Source of the DNA: Chthoniobacterales bacterium
GTDB lineage: Bacteria > Verrucomicrobiota > Verrucomicrobiia > Chthoniobacterales > UBA10450
Direction of reading: 5' to 3'
NCBI GenBank assembly: GCA_013821455.1
Contig: JACDGS010000004.1
Location: 62,001-126,000, forward strand
DNA length: 64,000 nucleotides
Made by a program: the position numbers and the translations under genes. Shown here piece by piece: positions 8,545-16,692 of this stretch (within the stretch, counting starts at the first letter, position 1; each line of letters opens with the position of its first letter). The notes below the pieces were generated by a model. It saw nothing but the letters and a program-made list of their open reading frames with translations, was not told the origin of the DNA and searched no databases.

Positions 8545-9755
8545 TCGCGGAGATCGCGGCCGCGCGCCAGGCGCAGCGAAAATGGGAAGCGGAACCGCTG
8601 CGGCGACGACTCGAAGTCGTTAGGCGATTGCGTCTCGCCATTGCTGTGGAAGCGACCGCGCTCGCGCGCCTCGCGGCCGCGCCTAACGATCGACCGGTAG
8701 CGGAAAAACTCGTCTCGGAAGTGATTCCGCTACTCGATGCCTGCCGCTTTTTGGAGAAGAACGCGAGCTGGATTCTGCGCGAAAAACGGCACGGCGCGCG
8801 CGGACGGCCGCTTTGGTTACGCGGTTCTTCCTTCGTCGTTAGGCGGAAACCGTTCGGCGTCGTGCTCGTGGTCGGGCCGGGAAATTATCCCCTCTTCCTG
8901 CCGGCAGTGCAGTTGCTCCAGGCCCTCGTCGCGGGCAACGCCGTGCTCGTGAAACCGGCGGAGAACTGCAGCGCGTCGTTAGGCTGGCTCCGCGCCCACA
9001 TGTCGATCGCCCCCAACTTGGTTCAGTTGCTCCCGGAACCGCCGGAGTCGGCGCGAGCCGCGGTCCGCGCCGGGGTTGATAAGGTCGTCTTTACCGGCTC
9101 TTCCGAGAACGGCCGCAGCCTGCTCGCAATCATGGCGGAACGAAACACGCCCGGCGTCTTCGAGCTTTCCGGCGCTGATTCTGTATTCGTTAGGCAAGAT
9201 GCGGACCTCCTGCGGGCCGCGAAGGCGATTGATTTTGGACGACGCCTTAACGCCGGCAACACCTGCATGGCGCCGCAATTCGTCTTCGCTCATGCAAACG
9301 TAGTAAAGCGCTTGCGCGAAATGCTGGAGGCCGACATCGAAGTCCGTTCTTTTTCCTCCGACGCCGAGGCGCTGGAATCGGCTCGCGCGGCAGAGTTTGG
9401 CCTGGGCGCGTCGATCTTTTCGGCCGACGAAATGGCGGCTCGTGCTTTTGCTCAGCAGTTGCCCACCGGCTTCGTCACCATCAACGACATGATCGTAGCA
9501 ACGGCCGATCCGCGTTTCCCATTCGGTGGCGTGCGCGCCAGCGGTTTCGGCACGACGCGCGGAGCCGAAGGTTTGCTCGAGATGACTTATCCGCACGTAG
9601 TCGCGACGAGACGCGGTCGCTCGCTGCCGCACCTCGGCAAATCGCATCCGGCCGACGCCGCACTTTTCGCAGCGTATATCAGGAACGCTTACGGCCGCCG
9701 GAGCTGGAGTTCCGCCCGCGAATTGATCCGGGTCGCACGGAAGCGCCGCGCCTAA
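8541..9755 (+). CDS. Aldehyde dehydrogenase of the carotenoid cluster
   Basis: 404 residues starting from a TTG that overlaps the previous stop (TTGA). The fold is recognisable from GVVLVVGPGNYPLFLP, the NAD-binding VFTGSSENGRS, the catalytic Glu in FELSGAD (about residue 208) and the nucleophile Cys in GNTCMAP (about 242). The protein is shorter than the 480-residue norm, as in CrtNc-like carotenoid aldehyde dehydrogenases. It would oxidise a carotenoid terminal aldehyde to the acid. Six exact nonamer copies lie in this gene. It ends in a variant nonamer that supplies the TAA stop (GCCTAACAA near 9749). Confidence 0.87.
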   Translation: MIAEIAAARQAQRKWEAEPLRRRLEVVRRLRLAIAVEATALARLAAAPNDRPVAEKLVSEVIPLLDACRFLEKNASWILREKRHGARGRPLWLRGSSFVVRRKPFGVVLVVGPGNYPLFLPAVQLLQALVAGNAVLVKPAENCSASLGWLRAHMSIAPNLVQLLPEPPESARAAVRAGVDKVVFTGSSENGRSLLAIMAERNTPGVFELSGADSVFVRQDADLLRAAKAIDFGRRLNAGNTCMAPQFVFAHANVVKRLREMLEADIEVRSFSSDAEALESARAAEFGLGASIFSADEMAARAFAQQLPTGFVTINDMIVATADPRFPFGGVRASGFGTTRGAEGLLEMTYPHVVATRRGRSLPHLGKSHPADAALFAAYIRNAYGRRSWSSARELIRVARKRRA

Positions 9756-9757
9756 CA

Positions 9758-11293
9758 ATGGCTCGCGTCGGCATTATTGGCGGTGGTTTGGGCGGCCTCG
9801 CGGCGGCTTGCACGCTCGCCGCGCGCGGTCACGCGGTGGTTCTTTTCGAGCGCAACGAATGGCTCGGCGGCAAGGCCGCGGTGCTGGAGCAGGACGGCTT
9901 TCGCTTCGACATGGGGCCGACAATTCTCACCCTCCCCTCGGTCTTGCGCCGGATTTTTTCGGAGGCAGGACGCGACCTCGACGACTCGTTAGGCCTCGTT
10001 AGGCTGGATCCGCAATGGCGCTCTTTTTTCGATGACGGAAGCGTGCTCGATCTGCATTCCTATCCGGCGGCGATGCGAAAAGCGCTCGCAGAATTTTCTC
10101 CACGAACAGATGTGGCGCGGGGTTACGAGCGGTTTCTGCAACTCTCCGAGCGGCTCCATCGCATCTCGCGCAATTGGTTTTTCTACCGGCCCGTCGGCGG
10201 TCTGCGCGACATGTTCGACGCCGGAAACATGGTCCAGGCGGGAACGTTAGGCGACGTCCTTGCCATGCGTATGGGCCGGAGTGTGGCCGGGACGGTGCGC
10301 AGCTTTATCAGCGACCAGCGGGTCGCGCAGATGGTCGATCATTTTACCCAGTACGTCGGCTCTGCGCCCGACCAGTCGCCCGCCGTGCTCTGTGGGATCG
10401 CGCACATGCAGACGAGCGAAGGCATCTGGTATCCGCGCGGCGGGACGGGCGAGGTTGCAAAAACGCTCGTTAGGCTGGCGACGGAATTAGGAGTGGAGAT
10501 AACGACCGATTGTTGCGTTCGCCGAATCACAACGGACCGCGGAGCGGTGAGCGGAGTCGAATTGGAAAACGGCGAGTTCGTTAGGCTGGACGCGGTCGTG
10601 GCCAACTCCGACGCGGTGCGGACGCATCGGGAATTGCTAGGAGGAGTGAAGGCTTTCGAGCGGCGTCGGCGTTACGAACCGGCGTGCTCTGGCGTGGTGC
10701 TATATCTCGGGTTAAAGCGGCGCGCGCCGCAGCTATTGCATCACAACTTCGTTTTCTCGCGCGACCCACACGAGGAATTCGATTTCATTTACCGGAAGGG
10801 CGAACCGGCGCCCGATCCGACCTGCTACGTTTGCGCGCCGGCGCAAACCGATCCGACGGTCGCGCCTAACGACGGTGAGGCGCTCTACGTTTTGGTGCAC
10901 GCGCCGTATCTGCGAAAAGGCCAGGACTGGCGCAAAATGTTTCCTGCTTATCGCCGAGTCATTCTGGAGAAATTACGCCGGACCGCCGGTCTGGAAATCG
11001 AAGCGGATATCGTGACCGAGAGCGCGCTCACGCCGCAGGATATTCACGATCGTTACGCGGTGTTGGACGGCGCGATTTATGGGCTGGCGAGTCACGGAAA
11101 ATTTTTCGGCGCGTTCAAGCCTAACAATCGCAGTCCCGACCTGCGCGGTTTGTATTTGGCCGGCGGCGCGGCCCATCCTGGCCCGGGCATGCCGATGGTT
11201 TTGATGTCGGGCTGGATCGCAGCGGATGCGCTTGACCAGGACATCGGCGGTGTGGCCGGACGATCGCCCGCGACGCTGGCGGAGCGCGTGTGA
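9758..11293 (+). CDS. Carotenoid desaturase/oxidase, CrtI/CrtP family (second copy)
   Basis: 511 residues. The N terminus is a dinucleotide-binding fold (GIIGGGLGGLAAACTL) with GGKAAVLEQDGFRFDMGPT; the C terminus has YLAGGAAHPGPGMPMVLMSG. Similar to, but clearly diverged from, the gene at 6982. Two CrtI-family enzymes in one cluster is the arrangement expected for C30 carotenoid acids, one acting as desaturase and one as terminal oxidase (CrtP/CrtNb). Two bases separate it from the preceding stop, and its own TGA overlaps the next start (GTGA). Two nonamers sit exactly ten bases apart at 9986 and 9996. Confidence 0.88.
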   Translation: MARVGIIGGGLGGLAAACTLAARGHAVVLFERNEWLGGKAAVLEQDGFRFDMGPTILTLPSVLRRIFSEAGRDLDDSLGLVRLDPQWRSFFDDGSVLDLHSYPAAMRKALAEFSPRTDVARGYERFLQLSERLHRISRNWFFYRPVGGLRDMFDAGNMVQAGTLGDVLAMRMGRSVAGTVRSFISDQRVAQMVDHFTQYVGSAPDQSPAVLCGIAHMQTSEGIWYPRGGTGEVAKTLVRLATELGVEITTDCCVRRITTDRGAVSGVELENGEFVRLDAVVANSDAVRTHRELLGGVKAFERRRRYEPACSGVVLYLGLKRRAPQLLHHNFVFSRDPHEEFDFIYRKGEPAPDPTCYVCAPAQTDPTVAPNDGEALYVLVHAPYLRKGQDWRKMFPAYRRVILEKLRRTAGLEIEADIVTESALTPQDIHDRYAVLDGAIYGLASHGKFFGAFKPNNRSPDLRGLYLAGGAAHPGPGMPMVLMSGWIAADALDQDIGGVAGRSPATLAERV

Positions 11294-12033
11294 AGGAGTC
11301 GGTTCAACCGCCGAAGATCTCGCAGTTCCTGCTGCGTTTTTTTCACCGTTACAGCACTGCGTATCTGCGCCGGCATTTTCATTCGGTGCGGTTGCTGCGC
11401 GGCAATTCCCCGCCTAACGAGTCTGGCACGCCGCTGGTGATTTACCTGAATCATTCCTCCTGGTGGGACCCGCTCGTTTGCCTTTTGCTCGCCGGGAAAT
11501 TCTTTGGTCAACGACAGTCCTACGGACCGATGGAGGAGAGGGCGCTCGGTCGCTACGGCTTTTTCAAACGGCTGGGGTTTTTCCCAGTCGAATCCGGCAC
11601 GCCGCGGGGCGCGGCGCAATTTCTCCGCACCTCCGAAGCGATTCTGGCTCGGCCGGAGACGGCGCTTTTCGTCACGCCGCAAGGCCGATTCGCCGACGTG
11701 CGTTCGCCACTTCTTTTCTCCGGCGGCCTGGAACATCTCGCAGAGCGCGCGCCGCAAATTTTGTTTGTGCCGCTGGCTTTGGAATACACTTTTTGGGAGG
11801 AACGGAAGCCGGAAGTGCTGCTCGCTTTTGGAAAACCAAGGCGCAGCGACTTGCTTGCACGTCTGGCCGAAACTCAGGCCCAACTTTCCGCCGCGGCGCA
11901 ACGTCGTTTGCCTAACGAGTGGCAGATTCTGTTGCAGGGGAAGAGCGGCGTGAACTGGCCTTACGATCTCTGGCGCTGGAGTCGCGCGCGCTGGCGCGGG
12001 GAGCGGTTCGAGCGGGAGCACTCGCGGCTGTGA
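11290..12033 (+). CDS. PlsC-like acyltransferase (CrtO-like)
   Basis: 247 residues, GTG start overlapping the previous TGA. The lysophospholipid acyltransferase domain is marked by LNHSSWWDP (the NHxxxxD catalytic motif with a Ser/Trp-rich middle), GFFPVESGTPRG and VTPQGRFAD. In staphyloxanthin synthesis an acyltransferase (CrtO) puts a fatty acid on the sugar of the carotenoid glycoside. Position between the second desaturase and GT2 supports that role, but a phospholipid acyltransferase role cannot be excluded. Confidence 0.82.
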   Translation: MKESVQPPKISQFLLRFFHRYSTAYLRRHFHSVRLLRGNSPPNESGTPLVIYLNHSSWWDPLVCLLLAGKFFGQRQSYGPMEERALGRYGFFKRLGFFPVESGTPRGAAQFLRTSEAILARPETALFVTPQGRFADVRSPLLFSGGLEHLAERAPQILFVPLALEYTFWEERKPEVLLAFGKPRRSDLLARLAETQAQLSAAAQRRLPNEWQILLQGKSGVNWPYDLWRWSRARWRGERFEREHSRL

Positions 12034-13142
12034 TCTGGCTGGTTTCGCTCGCCTTTCTTTGCGCGCTCGGTCCGGCTTTGCTTTTTGTCCGCAATCTCGG
12101 CGAGCTCAAGCCGCCGCCGCCATCGGCCGCAAACGCCTCGGCGGCGGTTTTGATTCCGGCGCGAGACGAAGAGCGAAATATCGCCACCGCTGTAAAAGCG
12201 GCGCTGGAAAGCGGAGCTGCGGAGGTGATCGTGCTCGACGACCACTCGAGCGACGGCACGGCTGAGATCGTTAGGCAAATTGCGCGGAGCGACGCGCGCG
12301 CCCGGCTCATCTCAGGCCAGGCACTGCCCGCGGATTGGCGCGGAAAAAATTTCGCCTGTGCGCAGCTCGCGGACTCCACCGCGCAGCCGGTGCTCATTTT
12401 CCTCGACGCGGATGTGCAGTTGGCGCCGGGTGCAGCGGCGCGCCTGGAAGCATTTCTTCAGGAATCTGGCGCTGAATTGGCGAGCGGTGTCCCGCGCCAA
12501 ATCACCGTCACTTTTTCGGAGCAGTTGCTGGTGCCGCTGATTCATTTCGTACTGCTCGGCTTTCTGCCGTTAACACGAATGCGCGCCTCGCAAGACCCGG
12601 CGTACGGGACCGGTTGCGGCCAACTTTTCGTGGCGCAACGCGCGGCCTATCGCGCAGGCGGAGGACACGCCGCGATCCGCGGAAGCGTGCACGACGGACT
12701 CGCGTTGCCGCGAAATTTTCGCCGCCGCGGTTTTCGCACCGATCTCTTCGACGCGACCGACGTGGCCACCTGCCGGATGTATCGCAGTAACCGCGAGGTT
12801 TGGGCCGGCCTAACGAAAAACACGCATGAAGGCCTGGGCGCGCCGAAGGTCATTGGACCGATGACGCTGCTCCTCCTGCTCGGTCAGGTGGCGCCTTTCA
12901 TCTTTTTTTTCACCAGTAATTCAAACGCGGTCAGAGTAGTGAGCGCGCTCGGGATCGCTTTCGCTTTTCTGCCGCGCCTGCTTGCGTGGCGGCGTTTTCG
13001 GCAGCCGCTCGTCGCCGCGGTTCTGCATCCTCTCGGCATTTCGGCGCTCGTCGGCCTGCAATGGTTCGGATTGATTCGTCACCTCCTCGGCCGCCCCGCG
13101 ATCTGGAAGGGCCGCGCTATTTTCAGCAGCAGCAAGGCGTGA
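12030..13142 (+). CDS. Family 2 glycosyltransferase of the carotenoid cluster (CrtQ-like)
   Basis: About 370 residues from a GTG that overlaps the stop of the acyltransferase gene; the frame stays open upstream but that stretch overlaps the acyltransferase. An N-terminal membrane segment precedes the GT-A domain: VLIPARDEERNIATAV, then VLDDHSSDGT and IFLDADV (the DxD metal site). Three hydrophobic segments follow at the C terminus. This architecture matches CrtQ, which glucosylates diaponeurosporenoic acid. It is the last gene of the overlapped set. Confidence 0.86.
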   Translation: MIWLVSLAFLCALGPALLFVRNLGELKPPPPSAANASAAVLIPARDEERNIATAVKAALESGAAEVIVLDDHSSDGTAEIVRQIARSDARARLISGQALPADWRGKNFACAQLADSTAQPVLIFLDADVQLAPGAAARLEAFLQESGAELASGVPRQITVTFSEQLLVPLIHFVLLGFLPLTRMRASQDPAYGTGCGQLFVAQRAAYRAGGGHAAIRGSVHDGLALPRNFRRRGFRTDLFDATDVATCRMYRSNREVWAGLTKNTHEGLGAPKVIGPMTLLLLLGQVAPFIFFFTSNSNAVRVVSALGIAFAFLPRLLAWRRFRQPLVAAVLHPLGISALVGLQWFGLIRHLLGRPAIWKGRAIFSSSKA

Positions 13143-13191
13143 GGCGCTCTCTTTTTTCTCGCTCTGTCGTGGCGGAGGCCGATCCTCTACC

Positions 13192-13554
13192 ATGAACAAA
13201 TTCGCGTTGATTTTTGCCTTCATCCTGCCGGCGCTCGCCCTCGCTCAGGGTCCGAAATCCGGACTCACCGGCTCAATCGTCATCGGCCCCGTCACGGGCG
13301 GTCCGATGAAGAAAAGCACGTCCGAGACGAAGCCGCTGCCGAATACGGCTTTCGAGGTGAAGCAGGGCGAAAAGGTCGTCGCCACTTTTCAGACGGACGA
13401 AGCCGGACATTTTCAGGTTTCGTTAGGCGCCGGGCACTACGAGGTGGCGAAGAAAGAGAAAAGCGCGATGGGCTTTTTCGGGCCGTTCCAGGTGGATATA
13501 GCCGACGGGAAGATGGAGAACGTGGAGTGGAAATGCGACAGCGGCCTTCGTTAG
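13192..13554 (+). CDS. Small exported protein with prealbumin/CnaB-like repeat fold
   Basis: 120 residues with a clear signal peptide (cleavage near ALALA-QGP). The mature part (PLPNTAFEVKQGEKVVATFQTDEAGHF..., split here) looks like a carboxypeptidase-regulatory or SpaA-type beta-sandwich: a property followed by a 'delivered to the next turn' pattern T-D-E-A-G-H-F. No enzyme motif. The stop codon TAG is part of a TCGTTAGGC nonamer at 13548. Function unknown. Confidence 0.65.
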   Translation: MNKFALIFAFILPALALAQGPKSGLTGSIVIGPVTGGPMKKSTSETKPLPNTAFEVKQGEKVVATFQTDEAGHFQVSLGAGHYEVAKKEKSAMGFFGPFQVDIADGKMENVEWKCDSGLR

Positions 13555-13556
13555 GC

Positions 13557-13976
13557 ATGGATCATCTCACGGCCGGCGGTTGTCTCTGCGGCGCAGTCCG
13601 CTACGAAGCGAGCGGCGAACTGCGCAACGTGACCCATTGCCATTGCGCAGATTGTCGCCGGAGCGCGGGCGCGGCTTTCGTGACCTGGGCTTCGTTTTGG
13701 CAGAAAGATTTTCACTTCATGAAAGGCGAGACGCGCGAGCTGGAATTCGCCGGACGGCTGCGCGGATTTTGCCCGAACTGCGGCACGACTCTCACCTTTC
13801 GCTCGTCGCCCGCGACCGACGAAATCGACGTGACCGTCGCGAGCTTCGACGAGCCAGCGAAGGTTTGGCCGGGGGATCATATCTGGGTCGAGGATCGTCT
13901 GCCTTGGATCGCGCTGGCGGATGGTTTAACGGTGTATCGACGAAACCGATCGGAAGCTGTCGCGGGAAATTCGTGA
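13557..13976 (+). CDS. GFA/CENP-V domain protein (zinc-binding)
   Basis: 139 residues; ATG at 13557 lies three bases after the stop of the preceding gene and inside the tail of a nonamer. The zinc ligands are visible as GGCLCGAVRY, HCHCADCRRS and CPNCGTT, the pattern of the GFA family (glutathione-dependent formaldehyde-activating enzyme and related proteins). Most members are of unproven activity, so the name should not be read as a function. Confidence 0.88.
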   Translation: MDHLTAGGCLCGAVRYEASGELRNVTHCHCADCRRSAGAAFVTWASFWQKDFHFMKGETRELEFAGRLRGFCPNCGTTLTFRSSPATDEIDVTVASFDEPAKVWPGDHIWVEDRLPWIALADGLTVYRRNRSEAVAGNS

Positions 13977-13983
13977 ACCTTAT

Positions 13984-14002
13984 CGGCGGTTACAAACCGC
14001 CG
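13984..14002. terminator. Hairpin between convergent genes
   Basis: A perfect eight-base stem (CGGCGGTT / AACCGCCG) with a three-base loop sits between the convergent GFA and OmpH stops. There is no T-run on either side, so it may be a factor-dependent bidirectional terminator or simply a REP-like palindrome. Confidence 0.5.
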
Positions 14003-14011
14003 CTCCGTCAC

Positions 14012-14596
14012 CTACGGTTTCGTCGCAGACTTCTTCAGTTGGGCGATGACTTCCGCGGTAAAATCGTCGATCTCGCGCGCAAAAAGCACCGGCGAAAAGC
14101 CGTTGAAACTCGCGCCGGATTTGTCGAAAACGAGATCCATCTTTTTCTCCTTCACGATCTCGAAGACGACGGTCGTGATGTCCTGCACGAGCTGTTCTTT
14201 CGTACGCTGGATTTGCTGCTGAATCTGCTCTTCGCGGGTTCGACGGAACTCGGCGATCTCACGCTCCATCGTTCTGATCTGTGCGATTTTTCCATTCCGT
14301 TCTTCGGTCTTCGCAGCCTTCCCTTCCTCGCTCAACGCGGGACCTTCGAGTCGGGTGTCGAGGAGTTTGACCTCTGCCACTGCTTTCTTGTAGGCGTCCG
14401 CGCGGTCGTTGAGTTCCCTGGTCGCTGCTTCTTTCGCAGCGGCAATTTTTTTCTCGGCCTCCGCGGTTTTGCTGTAGCTCTGGAAGACGCGATTCATGTC
14501 AACGGTGCCGATCTTCAGTTGTGCCTGTGCCTTTCCAGTGGCGGGCAGGCACGACGCGAGAAGACAGAGAAGCAACCCTTGTCGCATGCGGTTCAT
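14012..14596 (-). CDS. OmpH/Skp family periplasmic chaperone
   Basis: 194 residues: signal peptide ending near GKAQA, then the Skp/OmpH opening LKIGTVDMNRVFQSY, a long Lys/Glu/Ala-rich coiled-coil (residues 40-140) and a C-terminal KKMDLVFDKSGASFNG strand. Skp-type proteins hold unfolded outer-membrane proteins in the periplasm. Unusually it is the third gene of an operon headed by a sigma factor: its ATG overlaps the stop of the putative anti-sigma gene (ATGA). Confidence 0.88.
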   Translation of the reverse strand: MNRMRQGLLLCLLASCLPATGKAQAQLKIGTVDMNRVFQSYSKTAEAEKKIAAAKEAATRELNDRADAYKKAVAEVKLLDTRLEGPALSEEGKAAKTEERNGKIAQIRTMEREIAEFRRTREEQIQQQIQRTKEQLVQDITTVVFEIVKEKKMDLVFDKSGASFNGFSPVLFAREIDDFTAEVIAQLKKSATKP

Positions 14597-15177
14597 GGCG
14601 TGTGGGCGATCGCGTTCTCGCCGAGGAGAGCCTGAACCGGAAGATCGATTCGCAAGCGGGTTGGCGCGCTGGCATCGTCGCGCTCAGAAACCGGATTAAC
14701 CGCGAGAGAAGTCGCGCGCCAGGAGGCCAGTTCCGCCGCGCTCAAACGCAAAGTGAGTTGCTGAAGCACGACATCATCACGCCGCGACACCGCCGGCAAA
14801 CGAGCGGAAGTCGCTTCCCATTTTCCCAAAAAAGCAGCCCCCAGACCGATGAGAAAACAAGCCGCGAGGGGCAGAAGACGCCCCCATCTCATCGTCGCGT
14901 GTCGGTCACGACGCAATTGGAGATTCGTTAGGCAAAGATGCAGTTGGCCGGTCACGCGGTGTGGAATTTCGCGCGCATATTCCGCGAGCAAGCGATCGCG
15001 CCGCGCCGCCACTTCGCACAAAGCGGCCTCCACCGGAAAGGCGCTCGTCAGCACCGCGCGCAAAGCGGCACGCCGCGCCCGGCCGAGGGCGGGAACACCG
15101 TCGAGGAGCCAATCGCGCTCCGCCGCCGCGCGCTGGAAGGCGCCGTTCCACTCGTCGTTAGGCGCGCGCTCAACCAT
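14593..15177 (-). CDS. Putative anti-sigma factor (single-pass membrane protein)
   Basis: 194 residues with one transmembrane segment (about residues 98-115, RLLPLAACFLIGLGAAF), a basic cytoplasmic-type N-terminal half and a C-terminal half likely to be periplasmic. Its start overlaps the end of the sigma-factor gene by eight bases. This topology and position are those of an anti-sigma factor. No HxxxCxxC zinc motif of the ZAS class is present, so it would belong to another class. I recognise no family; function is inferred from topology and operon. Confidence 0.55.
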   Translation of the reverse strand: MVERAPNDEWNGAFQRAAAERDWLLDGVPALGRARRAALRAVLTSAFPVEAALCEVAARRDRLLAEYAREIPHRVTGQLHLCLTNLQLRRDRHATMRWGRLLPLAACFLIGLGAAFLGKWEATSARLPAVSRRDDVVLQQLTLRLSAAELASWRATSLAVNPVSERDDASAPTRLRIDLPVQALLGENAIAHTP

Positions 15178-15865
15178 CGGAGTTCGTGAGGTTGAAGCGG
15201 CCGAGGATAACGAGCAGTCTCTCTTTCGCTCTGGTCAGCCGGGTGCAGACCGTCTTTGGATTCAGGGCGCGAATCGCGGCGATTTCCTTGAAAGTGAGAT
15301 CTCCGAAAAAGTGGAGATGGACGAGGTCCCGATCGGTTTCGTCGAGCTGATCGAGCGCCCGGTGCAACACCTCCGCGCGATCGCTCGCGGCGGAAATTTC
15401 GGCGGGCGATCTGGCTTCATCGCACGCTTCATCGGCATCGCGCAGAGCCACGATGACACCAGCGCCGCGTTTTCGTGCGGAGCGCAACCGGTGCCAGGAG
15501 GCCGCTTGTTTCGCCGCGATCCCGAAGAGCCATCCGCGAAAGGAACCTTTGCCCGTAAAGGAACTGACGCCTGCGATCGCCGCCTCCAGCGCTGCCTGCG
15601 CAATGTCTTCCGCGTCCTGCAGATCGAACGAACGATAGAGACGATGCACGAACGTCACCAAAATTGGCCACGCGATCGTGAACAAAGTGTCCCACGCCAG
15701 GACATCACCTTCACGGCAAGCTGCGCCGAGTGTCTCCATCTCTTCCCAGCGCGACCGCTCCGTCGTCGGGTCGCGCAGGAACTCCGCTTGCGTCTCCGAC
15801 GCGCGCTCCACGCCCTGCATTCCCGCGGATAACGCGACCGGTAGATAAGAAATCATCGACTCCAA
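15170..15865 (-). CDS. ECF-type RNA polymerase sigma factor
   Basis: Up to 231 residues; a start at 15739 would give a more typical ECF length of about 189. Region 2 is seen in LYRSFDLQDAEDIAQAALEA and GSFRGWLFGIA, and region 4 in LDETDRDLVHLHFFGDLTFKEIAA (read in two pieces) with a helix-turn-helix. It heads an operon with a putative membrane anti-sigma factor and OmpH/Skp, suggesting control of envelope stress genes. No target promoter can be read here. Confidence 0.85.
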   Translation of the reverse strand: MESMISYLPVALSAGMQGVERASETQAEFLRDPTTERSRWEEMETLGAACREGDVLAWDTLFTIAWPILVTFVHRLYRSFDLQDAEDIAQAALEAAIAGVSSFTGKGSFRGWLFGIAAKQAASWHRLRSARKRGAGVIVALRDADEACDEARSPAEISAASDRAEVLHRALDQLDETDRDLVHLHFFGDLTFKEIAAIRALNPKTVCTRLTRAKERLLVILGRFNLTNSDG

Positions 15866-15947
15866 AGCCTGGTAAACTTTCGCCTCCCACCAGACTGGTC
15901 GCGAACGCGCGCGCGATTACTTCAAAAATTTTGGCAAATCTGCCGTC

Positions 15948-16655
15948 TTAACTTTTCTTCGGGCGCGGATATTTCAGCCGGTATTCCGCGAAGCATTCAT
16001 CACCGACCACGCGCATTCCGCCTAACGAGCAATGGACGCTCGCGGGGAGAAATGTCGAGCCGCGTCCGGTCAGGGTCGGCGCGCCTTTCCCGCCGAAGAC
16101 GTAAGGCGCGATGGTGAGGTTGAGTTGATCGACCAATTGTAACTCGAGCAGGCCGCGAAAAAGTTCCGCCCCGCCTTCGCAGGCGACGCGGCGCACGCCG
16201 TACTCGCTGCGCAGTTGTTGCAGCATGCGCGGCAGGTCCACCGTGCGCGTTTCACTGAGACGCAGCGTCGCTTTTTCGCGCAAGGCCACCTGGAATTTTC
16301 GCGGCATGCGCGTGGTGGAAAAAATGACAATGCGCGAAAAATCGGTCTGGAAAATATTCAGCGCGGGATCGATCCGGCCTTCGTTAGAAACGATCACGCG
16401 CAACGGGTAGGCGGCCTGGCCACGGGCTTCGCGTTCCGCGCGCATGGCCGGGTCGGGCAGGCCGAGGCGGACGTTGTCGCGGGTGAGCGTGCTCCGGCCG
16501 ATGAGGACGGCGTCGCCTAACGACCGCTGCCGCAGGAGGTGACGCTTGTCTTCGCGCGAAGTGAAATCGACCGGCGAAAAAGCGCGGGTCGTGATTTTGC
16601 CATCGACGGTCATGGCAAAGGTGGCGGCGACGAAGGGGCGACGGGCGCGGGTCAT
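15948..16655 (-). CDS. RibD C-terminal / DHFR-like reductase
   Basis: About 235 residues from ATG 16655. It opens RPFVAATFAMTVDGKITT, typical of the reductase domain of RibD (5-amino-6-ribosylamino uracil reductase), with LIGRSTLTRDN and a C-terminal VRRVACEGGAELFRGLLE that forms the NADPH site. No deaminase domain is attached, so it is a stand-alone reductase; it may act in riboflavin synthesis or be one of the many uncharacterised RibD_C proteins. A pair of perfect palindromes overlaps the start codon. Confidence 0.85.
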   Translation of the reverse strand: MTRARRPFVAATFAMTVDGKITTRAFSPVDFTSREDKRHLLRQRSLGDAVLIGRSTLTRDNVRLGLPDPAMRAEREARGQAAYPLRVIVSNEGRIDPALNIFQTDFSRIVIFSTTRMPRKFQVALREKATLRLSETRTVDLPRMLQQLRSEYGVRRVACEGGAELFRGLLELQLVDQLNLTIAPYVFGGKGAPTLTGRGSTFLPASVHCSLGGMRVVGDECFAEYRLKYPRPKKS

Positions 16656-16688
16656 AGGTCTCATATGACCTATGGGTCCTATAGGACC
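16654..16688. repeat. Two adjacent ATAGGTC palindromes
   Basis: Positions 16654-16673 form a palindrome with arms ATAGGTC and GACCTAT. Positions 16675-16688 are the perfect palindrome GGTCCTATAGGACC. They lie between the flippase gene stop and the RibD-like start codon and overlap that start. Either an operator or a small simple-sequence repeat; translated upstream they read as Ile-Gly-Pro repeats. Confidence 0.6.
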
Positions 16689-16692
16689 TATC

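Noticed and set aside
8979-9758. Long minus-strand frame opposite the aldehyde dehydrogenase gene
   Set aside because: High-GC antisense shadow; the plus-strand product has all family motifs. The same reasoning removes 7675-8421, 11092-12021, 13580-14635, 21387-22592, 23671-24507, 47161-48873, 49447-50250 and 53350-54213.
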